From positions 1 through 44,430 of the forward strand of contig CBHYLN010000028.1 in the NCBI GenBank assembly GCA_966128725.1: a stretch of DNA of 44,430 nucleotides, given 5' to 3'. The position numbers and the translations under genes are program-made. The notes beneath the pieces were generated by a model that was given only the letters and a program-made list of their open reading frames with translations, ran no database searches and was not told where the DNA came from. Shown in pieces: positions 17,539 through 25,922 of the stretch. How positions within the stretch are numbered: position 1 is the stretch's first letter; every line of letters begins with the position of its first letter. This DNA is from JAFDZV01 sp966128725 (GTDB lineage Bacteria; Bacteroidota; Ignavibacteria; OLB7).

Positions 17539-18381
17539 TTGACATTCCACGATCTGTTCAATCTCGACGTGCGCATCGAGCGCGATATCCGATATCGCGT
17601 GGGCGATGACCCACGACACATGCTCGACGTGTATGCGCCGCCGGGCGCATCCGGCGCCCCCGTTGTTCTGTACTTCTATGGTGGTGGTTGGCGCAGCGGC
17701 GACAAGCGTTTGTTCGAGCATCTTGGCCGGGCGTTTGTTGCGCGCGGCATCATCGCCGTTACGGTGAACTATCGCCTTACGCCGGCGGTGCGCAGCCCGG
17801 AGCATGCGCGTGACTGTGCTGCGGCCCTCCGCTGGGTGTACGACAACATCGCGAGCCACGGCGGCGCGCCGGGCAGTATCGTGCTGAGCGGACATTCGGC
17901 CGGCGGTCATCTGGCGTCGCTGATAACAGTCGATCAGCGGTATCTGGCGGAGTTCGGTCTGGCCGACTCCGTGATCGCGGGTACCGTGCCCATCAGCGCG
18001 GCCACCGATTTGCGCCTGCATACCGAGACCACGGTGTTTACACGCCGCGAACACATCGAGGACGCCTTTGGCGACACCGAGGAGGAACTGCGAGCCGGTT
18101 CGCCGATTGCCTATGTGCGCGGCGGGCTGCCGCCCTTTCTGGTGATTGTGGCCGAAGGCGACCCGCCCGGCCTGCGATTGCAGGGCAAGCGATTCGCCGA
18201 TGCGTTGCGTGAGGCCGGGGGCCAGGTGCATTTCATGAGCGTGAAGGGGCGCGACCATTTTTCCATCGTGCGCCGATTTGGCCCCAGCGATGATGCCACG
18301 TGCACGGCCATGGTTGATTTTATCCGTCACGTTACCGGGCACCGCGCGCCGCTGGCGCAAGGCCTGCCATCCCAACTGTAA
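17539..18381 (+). CDS. alpha/beta-hydrolase, esterase/lipase type
   Basis: 280-aa hydrolase of the HSL/BD-FAE type. The oxyanion-hole motif is YGGGW (47-51) where relatives have HGGGW. The nucleophile elbow is GHSAGG with Ser 120, and Asp 208 (AEGD) and His 240 (GRDHFS) complete a plausible triad. No signal peptide, so probably cytoplasmic. The substrate is unknown; carboxylic or acyl esters are likely. The start is weak: TTG 17539 gives the full domain, GTG 17569 is an alternative, and neither has a Shine-Dalgarno. It lies 42 nt after the flavoprotein gene. Confidence 0.82.
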   Translation: MTFHDLFNLDVRIERDIRYRVGDDPRHMLDVYAPPGASGAPVVLYFYGGGWRSGDKRLFEHLGRAFVARGIIAVTVNYRLTPAVRSPEHARDCAAALRWVYDNIASHGGAPGSIVLSGHSAGGHLASLITVDQRYLAEFGLADSVIAGTVPISAATDLRLHTETTVFTRREHIEDAFGDTEEELRAGSPIAYVRGGLPPFLVIVAEGDPPGLRLQGKRFADALREAGGQVHFMSVKGRDHFSIVRRFGPSDDATCTAMVDFIRHVTGHRAPLAQGLPSQL

Positions 18382-18419
18382 GCCGGCGTGTATCAACTCG
18401 ATCATTATCCCGTTCAGCA

Positions 18420-19028
18420 ATGAATACGATCAGCACATCCATCCGTTCGTTTGCAATCGCGGGGCTGGCGCTTGCCGCCGTTGCCGTGGTGTTTGCCGCA
18501 TGCGGCGACAACAAGCCCCAGCAGCCGGGCGTGCAACAGAACACGGCGGCGCCCGACTCAAAACATACCCCCGCATCAAGCGGCACGATCGACACTACCG
18601 ACGGCACCCTTGCGGTTACCGGTTCGGGCGCCGAAGCAGGTCAGTGGACCCTGAACGATGTTTCGGCGATGGTTGATGAAGTTCCAGCCGGCGGCGTCAC
18701 CAGTTCGGTGCTTACCGTGCAGGCGCACGACGGGCTCAGCGGTCGCCATTTCCGGTTGAGATTGATCCGTGATGGCGGCGAGATGGAGCCGGGCACCTAC
18801 AGCATCCCGGCAGCCGGCGGTGATGCCGAGCGCAAGCTGGATGCGCGATGGGAAGCGGCCGGGCGCATGTTCGTCTCTCTGGGACGTGCCAGCGGCCAGG
18901 TGAAGCTCACGGCCGTCAACGCCGAACGGTGCGCCGGCACATTCGATGTAAACCTGGCGTTGCGGGCCGGCGCGGACACAACCATGCAACACCTCACCGG
19001 TTCGTTCAACCAGCGGCTTACGCATTAA
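18420..19028 (+). CDS. lipoprotein of unknown function
   Basis: 202-aa lipoprotein with signal SFAIAGLALAAVAVVFAACG and lipidated Cys in FAACG (about residue 28). A 30-residue Gln/Pro/Ser/Thr linker follows. The remainder looks like a single beta-sandwich domain (VLTVQAHDG, FRLRLIRDG, GTYSIPAAG, GTFDVNLALRAG). No family was recognised; similar lipoproteins in related bacteria are described only as hypothetical. No Shine-Dalgarno is seen before the ATG. A strong hairpin 40 nt downstream probably ends its transcript. Confidence 0.75.
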   Translation: MNTISTSIRSFAIAGLALAAVAVVFAACGDNKPQQPGVQQNTAAPDSKHTPASSGTIDTTDGTLAVTGSGAEAGQWTLNDVSAMVDEVPAGGVTSSVLTVQAHDGLSGRHFRLRLIRDGGEMEPGTYSIPAAGGDAERKLDARWEAAGRMFVSLGRASGQVKLTAVNAERCAGTFDVNLALRAGADTTMQHLTGSFNQRLTH

Positions 19029-19068
19029 CACGGTCGGCAATTCGGATCCGTGCCAGTCGGCAATTCAC

Positions 19069-19098
19069 AGGCCCTCGCATGTCGTCATGCGGGGGCCT
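19069..19098 (+). terminator. hairpin ending the lipoprotein transcript
   Basis: A 13-bp stem (19069-19081 with 19086-19098, one G.T pair) closes a TCGT tetraloop 40 nt after the lipoprotein stop. No U-run follows, so its terminator strength is uncertain. Confidence 0.5.
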
Positions 19099-19308
19099 TC
19101 GCGATTCAGCAGGCTGTTGACCAATGCCATCCGCTGCGTTGGCCCGCACGGTAGCTTGCTGCGACGGTCACAAGAACGCTGTATTCGCTGCTGTCCGCGC
19201 CTTGCAATCCGATGTTGTTGAACCCCACATCCATCATTAACAAATCACCACGTGCTGATAACCCACCGGCAATCAACCGGTAACATTGTGGCAATCTCGG
19301 CCAGCTAG

Positions 19309-19355
19309 GTTGTCCCGCGAGCGAATCGAACATCTCGATCAACCCTCGCGACAAC
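19309..19355 (+). promoter_or_regulatory. leader hairpin ending 1 nt before the start codon
   Basis: GTTGT-CC-CGCGAG (19309-19321) pairs with CTCGCGACAAC (19345-19355) as 11 bp with a 2-nt bulge. Inside it ATCGA (19325-19329) pairs with TCGAT (19335-19339). The structure ends one base before the ATG at 19357 and there is no Shine-Dalgarno, so it could gate translation of the acyltransferase. Confidence 0.4.
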
Positions 19356-19356
19356 G

Positions 19357-21153
19357 ATGATCCACACAGCACAACCCGTTTCTCTCAACATTCCGTTGCC
19401 AGCCAGTGGTGCGCCGCTGGCTCGCGTATTTGCGCCGGCAATTCGTGCGGCGGCCGGGCGCCTTCTGAAGCTCGACCATCTGTCCCGGGTGTACGGCATC
19501 GCCTCGGCCAGCGACCAGGCCCGTTGTTTCAGCGATCGCGCGCTTGCCGCGCTGGGCGTACAACTGGATGTCGCCGGCGCCGATCGCGATCGCGTTCCTG
19601 CTACCGGCGGGTTGGTGGTGGTGGCCAATCACCCGTACGGCGCGGTGGAGGGGCTTGCCATCCTGTCGCTGATCCGTTCGGTACGGCCGGATGTCCGCGT
19701 ACTTGCCAATCATCTGCTGGGCGCCTTGCCCGAGCTTCACGACGTCTCGTTCTTTGTTGATCCGTTCGGCACGTCGGGCTCTGCGCGAGCCAACGTGCGC
19801 GGCATTGTTGCCGCGATGCGCTGGGTTGCCGCGGGTGGGGCGCTGATCGTATTCCCGGCAGGTGAAGTATCGCACTTCGATATTCGATCGCGCGAGGTGC
19901 ACGACCCGGCCTGGAGCCCCACGATTGCCCGGGTAATCCGCCATGCCCGTTGTGTGGTGACGCCCGTATTCGTCAACGGCCACAACGGCCCCGTGTTCCA
20001 GGCTGCCGGCGTGCTGCATCCGCGTTTGCGTACCCTGATGTTGCCGCGCGAACTGGCCAACAAACAGGGCATGGTGTTGCGCCTGGATGTTGGATCGCCC
20101 ATCGCGTACAGCCGCCTGGAACAATGCGCCAGCGACGAGGAGATGGTGGAGTATCTTCGCCATCGCACGTACCTGCTGCGGCACCGCGTGCGGCGCGATG
20201 CCGTTGCCCCCGTGGGCACCACCCGCCCCAAGGCCTGCCAGCCAATCGTGGAGGAATTGCCGTGCGAGCTGATTGCCTCCGAGCTGGAGCAACTTCCCGC
20301 ATGCCAGCAACTGACCCGGCAGGGCGATTACGTTGTGTTCTATGCCACCGCCGAGCAGGCGCCGGGCGTGGTTCGTGAGATTGGCCGCCTGCGCGAGATT
20401 ACGTTCCGTGCGGCGGGTGAGGGCACCGGCAATGCATGCGATACCGACCGGTTCGACGATCATTACCATCATCTGGTGCTGTGGCACCGGGGGCACCGCC
20501 AGATCGCCGGCGCGTACCGTATCGGGCAGTCCGATCAGATTGTGCGCTGGCACGGCAGGAACGGCCTGTACACGGCCACGCTGTTCCATTACGATGCCCG
20601 CCTGCTGGATGCCATGGGGCCGGCGTTGGAGCTGGGTCGCTCGTTTGTGCAGCCTCGTTACCAACGCGAGTTCGCGCCGTTGATGTTGTTGTGGAAGGGC
20701 ATCGGCGCGTATCTGCTGATGCATCCGCAGTACCGTGTGTTGTTCGGGCCGGTGAGCATCAGCGACGAATACAGCACCGCATCTCAGCGGATGATGACAA
20801 CGTTTCTGGAGCGCACCATGCTCGATGCGCGGCTTGCCCCGCTGGTCCGGCCCGGCAATCCGTTGCGCGGGCGCGGCGCCAGGGCCGTTGCATGCACGCA
20901 GGCAACATCGGTGGACGATCTGGTGGCCGAGGTTCGCGACGTTGAAGCCAACGATCGTGGCCTGCCGGTGCTGCTGCGCCAGTATATGAAGCTCGGCGGC
21001 AAGCTGCTGAGCGTCAGCGTCGATCGTTCGTTCAGCAACGTGGTCGATGCGTTGATCTGCGTTGATCTTGCCCACACCGAGCGCACCATGCTTGCGCGAT
21101 ACATGGGGCCTGAGGGGGCCGCCGCGTTCCTGCGTCGCCACCAGAATACCTAG
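19357..21153 (+). CDS. PlsC-like/GNAT fusion acyltransferase (aminolipid synthesis)
   Basis: 598 aa with two acyltransferase domains. Residues 60-280 are PlsC-like, with the acceptor motif NHPYGAVEG (His 92; family members have Asp where this has Glu 98) and FPAGEVSHF. Residues 330-560 are an OlsB/hemolysin-type GNAT N-acyltransferase, with EITFRAAGEGTG, DHYHHLVLWHRGHRQIAGAYR, ELGRSFVQP and FGPVSISDEY. The combination matches enzymes that N-acylate then O-acylate an amino acid to make ornithine or glycine lipids, known in Bacteroidota as separate GlsB/GlsA or as fused OlsF-type proteins. Here the O-acyltransferase comes first, opposite to OlsF. The head-group amino acid cannot be read from the sequence. 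Confidence 0.85.
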   Translation: MIHTAQPVSLNIPLPASGAPLARVFAPAIRAAAGRLLKLDHLSRVYGIASASDQARCFSDRALAALGVQLDVAGADRDRVPATGGLVVVANHPYGAVEGLAILSLIRSVRPDVRVLANHLLGALPELHDVSFFVDPFGTSGSARANVRGIVAAMRWVAAGGALIVFPAGEVSHFDIRSREVHDPAWSPTIARVIRHARCVVTPVFVNGHNGPVFQAAGVLHPRLRTLMLPRELANKQGMVLRLDVGSPIAYSRLEQCASDEEMVEYLRHRTYLLRHRVRRDAVAPVGTTRPKACQPIVEELPCELIASELEQLPACQQLTRQGDYVVFYATAEQAPGVVREIGRLREITFRAAGEGTGNACDTDRFDDHYHHLVLWHRGHRQIAGAYRIGQSDQIVRWHGRNGLYTATLFHYDARLLDAMGPALELGRSFVQPRYQREFAPLMLLWKGIGAYLLMHPQYRVLFGPVSISDEYSTASQRMMTTFLERTMLDARLAPLVRPGNPLRGRGARAVACTQATSVDDLVAEVRDVEANDRGLPVLLRQYMKLGGKLLSVSVDRSFSNVVDALICVDLAHTERTMLARYMGPEGAAAFLRRHQNT

Positions 21154-21199
21154 GCTGCCGCTCCCGGCCGGCCACCACCCCGGCCCGTGCGGCATGCCG

Positions 21200-21217
21200 T
21201 GCCGGCAATTGCCGGCA
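21200..21217. repeat. 18-bp perfect palindrome
   Basis: TGCCGGCAA-TTGCCGGCA, directly preceded by the 10-bp palindrome CGGCATGCCG (21190-21199). Both lie between the acyltransferase stop and moaD. They could be an operator pair or a transcript-end hairpin. Confidence 0.5.
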
Positions 21218-21252
21218 TTCACCGCCGGAACAATACGTCACAACTCGTTGCC

Positions 21253-21300
21253 GAAGCGGCGGGCCATGGTACCATGTGCTCGCCGCTTCTTGTGTATTTT
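21253..21300 (+). terminator. nested hairpin plus T-rich tract upstream of moaD
   Basis: GAAGCGGCG (21253-21261) pairs perfectly with CGCCGCTTC (21281-21289). The loop contains the 12-bp palindrome CATGGTACCATG (21265-21276), and TTGTGTATTTT follows. It is either the terminator of the acyltransferase transcript or an attenuator in the moaD leader. Confidence 0.5.
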
Positions 21301-21339
21301 GCGCGCCGATTGAAACTTCCGGCTCATCATCGCTGACCA

Positions 21340-21579
21340 ATGACCGTTCTGTATTTCGGCATAGCGCGCGACTGCGCGGAGTGTTCGAGCGAAACGCTCG
21401 ACTGGCACGAGGGGCTTACCGTGGCGAAGCTGTGGGAGACGCTGATCGCATTGCACCCGGCGCTTGGGCGATGCCGCCCGATGGCGAGGGTGGCGGTTGC
21501 GATGCGCTATGTTTCGGATAACGAGGCGATCCCGTCCGATGCCGAGGTTGCCATCATCCCACCCGTTGCAGGAGGCTGA
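21340..21579 (+). CDS. moaD: molybdopterin synthase sulfur carrier subunit
   Basis: 79-aa ubiquitin-like protein whose C-terminus PPVAGG is the thiocarboxylated tail that donates sulfur to precursor Z. VLYFGIARD at the N-terminus and the LWETLIALHPAL helix fit MoaD, as does the length. No Shine-Dalgarno is apparent. It is followed by moaE 2 nt later. MoaA, MoaC and MoeB are not in the window, so the rest of the pathway must be encoded elsewhere. Confidence 0.93.
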   Translation: MTVLYFGIARDCAECSSETLDWHEGLTVAKLWETLIALHPALGRCRPMARVAVAMRYVSDNEAIPSDAEVAIIPPVAGG

Positions 21580-21581
21580 TC

Positions 21582-22007
21582 ATGATCGATTGCCGTGTAA
21601 CACCCGAGGGCCTCGAGGCCGGGGCCTTGATTGCGCAGGCCAGCAATCCGGCGTCGGGCGCCGTGGCCACGTTTGTGGGCACCTCGCGCGATACCAGTTC
21701 GGCCAGGCCCGGGACGGCCGTGACCCTGCTGGAGTACGAGGCCTATGTGCCGATGGCCGAGATGGAGATGAAGATGATTGCCGCCGAGGCCTGCGAACGG
21801 TTCGATCTGCAGCGTGTGATAGCGCATCATCGTGTGGGCGTGGTGCCGTTGGGGCAGCCCGCCGTTGTGGTTGTTGTTGCCTCGGCCCATCGCGCGCCGG
21901 CGTTCGAGGGATGCCGCTACGTGATCGAGGAACTGAAGCGGCGCGTGCCGATCTGGAAGAAGGAAGTGTTCACCGACGGCTCGGAGTGGGTGAATGCGCG
22001 ACCCTAG
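21582..22007 (+). CDS. moaE: molybdopterin synthase catalytic subunit
   Basis: 141-aa large subunit of molybdopterin synthase. GAVATFVGTSRD, LEYEAYVPMAEMEMKMI and HHRVGVVPLGQPAVVVVVAS are family hallmarks. The active-site lysines are in VPIWKKEVF, and HRAPAFEGC binds the precursor pocket. AGGAGG within the end of moaD lies 6-7 nt before the ATG, so moaD and moaE are translationally coupled. The last 14 nt overlap the T9SS plug gene. Confidence 0.95.
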   Translation: MIDCRVTPEGLEAGALIAQASNPASGAVATFVGTSRDTSSARPGTAVTLLEYEAYVPMAEMEMKMIAAEACERFDLQRVIAHHRVGVVPLGQPAVVVVVASAHRAPAFEGCRYVIEELKRRVPIWKKEVFTDGSEWVNARP

Positions 22008-23376
22008 CAACAATCGTGGTGCCGCCCGGGCCGCGATGGCGGCAACCGTGATGCTGGCCTGCATCGTGCTGTGCATGCTCGCGGCCGGTTGCGTTCCGCC
22101 GCGCACAGGGGGCGATCGTCGTGGCCGGGGTGATTCCGGCCACGTGGAGATCACGCGCGCATTCAACCTGCGCATCCATGGCGCCGGCGACCCGGCCAGC
22201 CCGCCAATCCTGCGCATCCCGGTGGACGGCAAGCCTGCTACCGGCATCGGCAATGATGCGCTTACCGTTGAGTTCGAGATGCAGAGCCAGGCCCTGCCCG
22301 CCATCTCGATGCAGCTTGTGCATTGCGACCGCAACTGGGTGCCAACCGAGAATATCTTCGTGCAGGATCCCATGCGCCTGCGCGGCAACGACTTCGAGAT
22401 CGAACGCGCGCCCGTGAGCGCAACGCATTACGACTACATCGTGCGCTGCACGATCCCGGGCGCCGCGGGCGGCCCGCATGTGCAGTTCGCGGGCAATTAT
22501 CTGGTCCGCATCATCGATTACTACAACACGGGCACGGTGCTTGCCGAAGGGCGGTTCTTCGCGGTGGAGACCCGTGCGGGTGTCGGGGTGGAAGTGTACT
22601 CGGATTTTTACGAGAGCGCGCAGACCAAGGTTCTGCAGAACGGCTTGAAGGTGCGCGTGGAGGCCGTTCCGAACAACGACCTGTTCGGCGGGCGCATCAC
22701 GGCCATTGACCTGTACCGCGCCGGTGAGTGGTCCAGCCCGATTGTCGCCGATCAGGAGTCCGAGCCGTCGTACGCCCAGGGTGAGCCGTGGGTAACGTGG
22801 GCGCCGTCGTTGCTGGGGAAAACGGTTGCCACATATGCCAATCTTCCGGCCGGCAACGAACATCGGCTGCTGGATTTGTCGGACCTGACGCTGTACCCAA
22901 CCACCGGAGCGCCGCTTACAACAGTGCTCAGCGATATCCCGCGCAACTCATTCCTTGCGTACGATAACGATGGCGCCACGCCCGATCGCCTGGTGCCCTG
23001 GAGCGACGCCGACTACGTGTACTTCGCCTTCCGGCTGGATCTGGAGGGCAAGCGTGTGAGGGAAGATCTGTTTGTTGTTGGCACGTTCAACAACTGGACG
23101 CCCACACGCGAATGGCAGATGCACTTCGACACGACAACCAAGTTCTACATCGCCAAGGGGCTGATGCGCCGCGCCTATCACGAGTACCAGTACGTGGCCG
23201 GCAACTGGGATGACGATGCCGGAGTTCTTCGTAATGCCGATGCCACGCTGCTGGAAGGCAACAACAAGCTGGCAACGCAGCCGTATTACGCGCTGGTGTA
23301 TTACCATGAAACCAGCGGCGGCGCGTTGGACAAGATCGTTGGCATCGGGCTGGGGCTTTCCGGCCAGCTGCGGTAA
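21994..23376 (+). CDS. type IX secretion system plug-domain protein (DUF5103)
   Basis: 460-aa lipoprotein-type exported protein (lipobox LAAGC near residue 33). It resembles DUF5103, the T9SS plug protein that closes the SprA translocon from the periplasmic side. Matching features are LTVEFEMQSQ, MQLVHCDRNWVPTE, HYDYIVRCTIPG, FAGNYLVRIIDYYNTGTV and the conserved VGTFNNWTPTREWQM in the C-terminal half. GGAG lies 9 nt before ATG 21994, inside moaE, giving a 14-nt overlap. Its link to moaDE is positional; no shared function is known. Confidence 0.85.
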   Translation: MRDPSNNRGAARAAMAATVMLACIVLCMLAAGCVPPRTGGDRRGRGDSGHVEITRAFNLRIHGAGDPASPPILRIPVDGKPATGIGNDALTVEFEMQSQALPAISMQLVHCDRNWVPTENIFVQDPMRLRGNDFEIERAPVSATHYDYIVRCTIPGAAGGPHVQFAGNYLVRIIDYYNTGTVLAEGRFFAVETRAGVGVEVYSDFYESAQTKVLQNGLKVRVEAVPNNDLFGGRITAIDLYRAGEWSSPIVADQESEPSYAQGEPWVTWAPSLLGKTVATYANLPAGNEHRLLDLSDLTLYPTTGAPLTTVLSDIPRNSFLAYDNDGATPDRLVPWSDADYVYFAFRLDLEGKRVREDLFVVGTFNNWTPTREWQMHFDTTTKFYIAKGLMRRAYHEYQYVAGNWDDDAGVLRNADATLLEGNNKLATQPYYALVYYHETSGGALDKIVGIGLGLSGQLR

Positions 23377-23402
23377 CATCAATCATCAATCAATCGAAGA
23401 TC

Positions 23403-24410
23403 ATGATCCGTGTTGGTGTAATCGGTGTTGGGCATCTTGGCGCCATCCACGCAAAGCTGTGGCGCGGCGTTGAAGGCGCCCAGCTTGTCGGGCTGTTCGA
23501 TGCCGACACCGCGCGTGCGGCCTCGGCCGCCGCCGAGCACGGCGTGCCGGCCTACGGCGACGTGGACCAGCTTTTGGCCGATGTGGACGCGGTGAGCATC
23601 GTGACGCCAACATCCACGCATGCCGACGTGGCCGCGCGTGCGCTTGCTGCCGGATGCCATGTGTTTATCGAGAAGCCGATCACGGCAACCTATGCCGAGG
23701 CCCAGCAGTTGATAACCATGGCCGACCAGCGAAGCCGTGTGTTGCAGGTGGGGCACATCGAACGGTTCAACCCGGCGTTCGAGGCGCTGGCCGATCACCG
23801 GCTGGAGCCGATGTTCATCGAGTCGCACAGGCTTGCCCAGTTCAAGCCACGTGCCACCGATGTAGCCGTTGTGCTTGACCTGATGATCCACGACATCGAT
23901 CTGATCCTGGCGCTTACCGCCAGCCCGGTGACCGAAGTCCGCGCCAGCGGCGTCTCCGTTGTCAGCGACACGATCGATATCGCCAACGCTCGTATCGAGT
24001 TCGCCAACGGCTGTGTTGCCAACGTAACCGCAAGCAGGATATCGCAGCGGCCGATGCGAAAGATGCGCCTGTTCCAGCGCGATGCGTACATCTCCATCGA
24101 TTTCGCCGAGCCGTCGGTCGAGATGTTCCGCATCGGCGACGACGTTGCAGCCACCGCTGCCGAGCTTGGCGCCTCCACGATGCTTCTGGGAGCCATCGAG
24201 CAGGGCACGCGCCGCCGCCTGATCACCTTCGAGAAGCTGCCGACGCCCGGCACCAATGCGCTTGCCGAGGAGCTTGCCCAGTTCGTTGCCGCGATTGCCA
24301 CGGGCACGGCGCCAAGGGTTACCGGCCGTTCCGGCGCCGAGGCCCTGCGTGTGGCCGAGGAGATCATGCAGGAGATCGATCGCCGTACTGCCTCGCTTCC
24401 GCTGGCGTAG
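23403..24410 (+). CDS. Gfo/Idh/MocA-family oxidoreductase
   Basis: 335-aa NAD(P)-dependent sugar-type dehydrogenase. The Rossmann motif is GVIGVGHLG (5-13) and the catalytic-site motif EKPIT is at 90-94. VGHIERFNPA and DLMIHDIDLIL match the subgroup found next to lipid A genes (MviM-like, related to UDP-GlcNAc 3-dehydrogenase GnnA). A sugar nucleotide for the envelope is a reasonable guess, but the substrate is not determined. GAAG 3 nt before the ATG is a poor ribosome site. It lies 26 nt after the plug gene. Confidence 0.87.
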   Translation: MIRVGVIGVGHLGAIHAKLWRGVEGAQLVGLFDADTARAASAAAEHGVPAYGDVDQLLADVDAVSIVTPTSTHADVAARALAAGCHVFIEKPITATYAEAQQLITMADQRSRVLQVGHIERFNPAFEALADHRLEPMFIESHRLAQFKPRATDVAVVLDLMIHDIDLILALTASPVTEVRASGVSVVSDTIDIANARIEFANGCVANVTASRISQRPMRKMRLFQRDAYISIDFAEPSVEMFRIGDDVAATAAELGASTMLLGAIEQGTRRRLITFEKLPTPGTNALAEELAQFVAAIATGTAPRVTGRSGAEALRVAEEIMQEIDRRTASLPLA

Positions 24411-24458
24411 AATCGCGCGGTTGCATGCCTGTCCCATTTTTTTGAACATCGATCCCGG

Positions 24459-25898
24459 TTGATATCCATCGTGGCACCCGACTCCCGATTCATAACGTTT
24501 CCTCATCCAGTTATCCACGCCGTGGCCAACATCGCCGAGGCCGAAGGCCAGGCCATATACCTGGTGGGCGGCTACGTGCGCGACCTGCAGATGGGCAGGC
24601 CCGGCAGCGATATCGATTTTACCGTTGAGGGCAGCGGCGTGGACTTCGCGCGGATTGTCGCGCGCGAGCTGAACTCCCATGCCGTAATCTTTGAACGCTT
24701 CGGCACCGCGATGGTGCCGGTGGGCCAGTACAAGCTGGAGTTCGTGGGTACGCGGCGCGAGGAGTATCAGGAAGATTCGCGCAAGCCCATTGTAACCGAA
24801 GGCACCCTTACCGACGATCTTCGGCGCCGTGATTTCACCGTGAACGCCATGGCCGTGCGCGTGGGCGGCCCCGACAGCGGAACACTGGTTGACTTGTTCG
24901 ACGGGCACGGTGATCTGGAGCGCAGGCTGCTGCGCACGCCGCTTGATCCGCACGTAACGTTCTCCGAGGACCCGCTTCGCATGATGCGCGCCGCGCGGTT
25001 CGCGGCGCAGTTGGAGTTCGATCTCGATCTATCGGCGTTCAAGGCCATCAAGGATCTTCGCGATCGGATCCGCATTGTGTCGCAGGAACGTGTAAGCGAG
25101 GAGTTCCTGAAGACGCTTGCGGCGCCCAAGCCAAGCATCGGCCTGGCGTTGCTGTTCCAGTCGGGGCTGCTGGAGCTGATTTTCCCGGAGGTGTGGCGGC
25201 TGGAAGGGGTGGATCTGGTGAAGACCGACGGGGCCGCGTACGCGCACAAGGATGTGTTCTGGCACACGCTCAAGGTGGTGGATAATATCGCCCGTGCGAC
25301 CACGAACGTTTGGCTTCGGTTTGCCGCGCTTATGCACGACATCGCCAAGCCGCGTACCAAGCGTTTCATCGAGGGGAGCGGGTGGTCGTTCCATGGGCAC
25401 GAGGAGGTTGGCGCGCGCTGGCAGGACAGGATTTTTCGCCGCATGAAGCTGCCGATGCGCGAGGCCGAATACGTGGCCAAGCTGGTGCGCCTGCATCACC
25501 GGCCAATGGTGCTGGTGGAGGAGGGCGTTACCGACTCGGCGATTCGCCGGCTTGTTGTTGACGCTGGCGATGATCTGGACGATCTGTTCACGTTATGCCG
25601 TGCCGATATCACCAGCCGTGATTCTGGGCGCGTGAAACGATATCTGGAGAATTACGAGCGCGTGATCGACCGTATTCAGGAGGTCCGCGAGAAGGATGCG
25701 CTGCGTGCGTTTCAATCGCCGGTGCGGGGCGAGGAGATCATGGCGATATGCGGCATCGGCCCGTCGCGCATGGTGGGGGTGCTGAAGGAAGCGATCGAGG
25801 AGGCAATCCTCGACGGCCGCATCCCGAACGAATACGAGGCCGCCAAGGCGTACCTGTTGGAGATCAAGGATCGTGTGCTGGCCGGCGAGGTGCCGTAG
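24459..25898 (+). CDS. cca: CCA-type tRNA nucleotidyltransferase with HD domain
   Basis: 479-aa class II nucleotidyltransferase completing or repairing the 3' CCA of tRNA. The head domain has LVGGYVRD (35-42) and the metal-binding DID (51-53). RRRDFTVNAMAV and EDPLRMMRAARFAAQL form the neck and nucleotide-selection motifs. A C-terminal HD hydrolase domain is shown by LMHDIAKPRTKR (His 293, Asp 294). It could be CCA-adding alone or only C- or A-adding. The start TTG 24459 is uncertain; GTG 24471 also fits, and neither has a Shine-Dalgarno. Confidence 0.9.
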   Translation: MISIVAPDSRFITFPHPVIHAVANIAEAEGQAIYLVGGYVRDLQMGRPGSDIDFTVEGSGVDFARIVARELNSHAVIFERFGTAMVPVGQYKLEFVGTRREEYQEDSRKPIVTEGTLTDDLRRRDFTVNAMAVRVGGPDSGTLVDLFDGHGDLERRLLRTPLDPHVTFSEDPLRMMRAARFAAQLEFDLDLSAFKAIKDLRDRIRIVSQERVSEEFLKTLAAPKPSIGLALLFQSGLLELIFPEVWRLEGVDLVKTDGAAYAHKDVFWHTLKVVDNIARATTNVWLRFAALMHDIAKPRTKRFIEGSGWSFHGHEEVGARWQDRIFRRMKLPMREAEYVAKLVRLHHRPMVLVEEGVTDSAIRRLVVDAGDDLDDLFTLCRADITSRDSGRVKRYLENYERVIDRIQEVREKDALRAFQSPVRGEEIMAICGIGPSRMVGVLKEAIEEAILDGRIPNEYEAAKAYLLEIKDRVLAGEVP

Positions 25899-25922
25899 GC
25901 GCCTGTGGTTACGCGACGACAG

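Larger units (their letters stand above)
19029..19356. other. intergenic region before the PlsC-GNAT gene
   Basis: This 328-bp gap contains the terminator hairpin at 19069-19098 and the start-site hairpin at 19309-19355. No gene is supported between them. An ACCGG repeat pair flanks CAATCA near 19264-19279. Confidence 0.55.

Noticed and set aside
17539..17567. TTGACA at the start of the esterase gene as a -35 box
   Set aside because: No acceptable -10 lies 16-18 bp downstream, and it lies inside the coding frame.
19339..21222. 627-codon minus-strand frame opposite the acyltransferase fusion
   Set aside because: Composition typical of an antisense shadow; the motifs of the plus-strand protein are intact.
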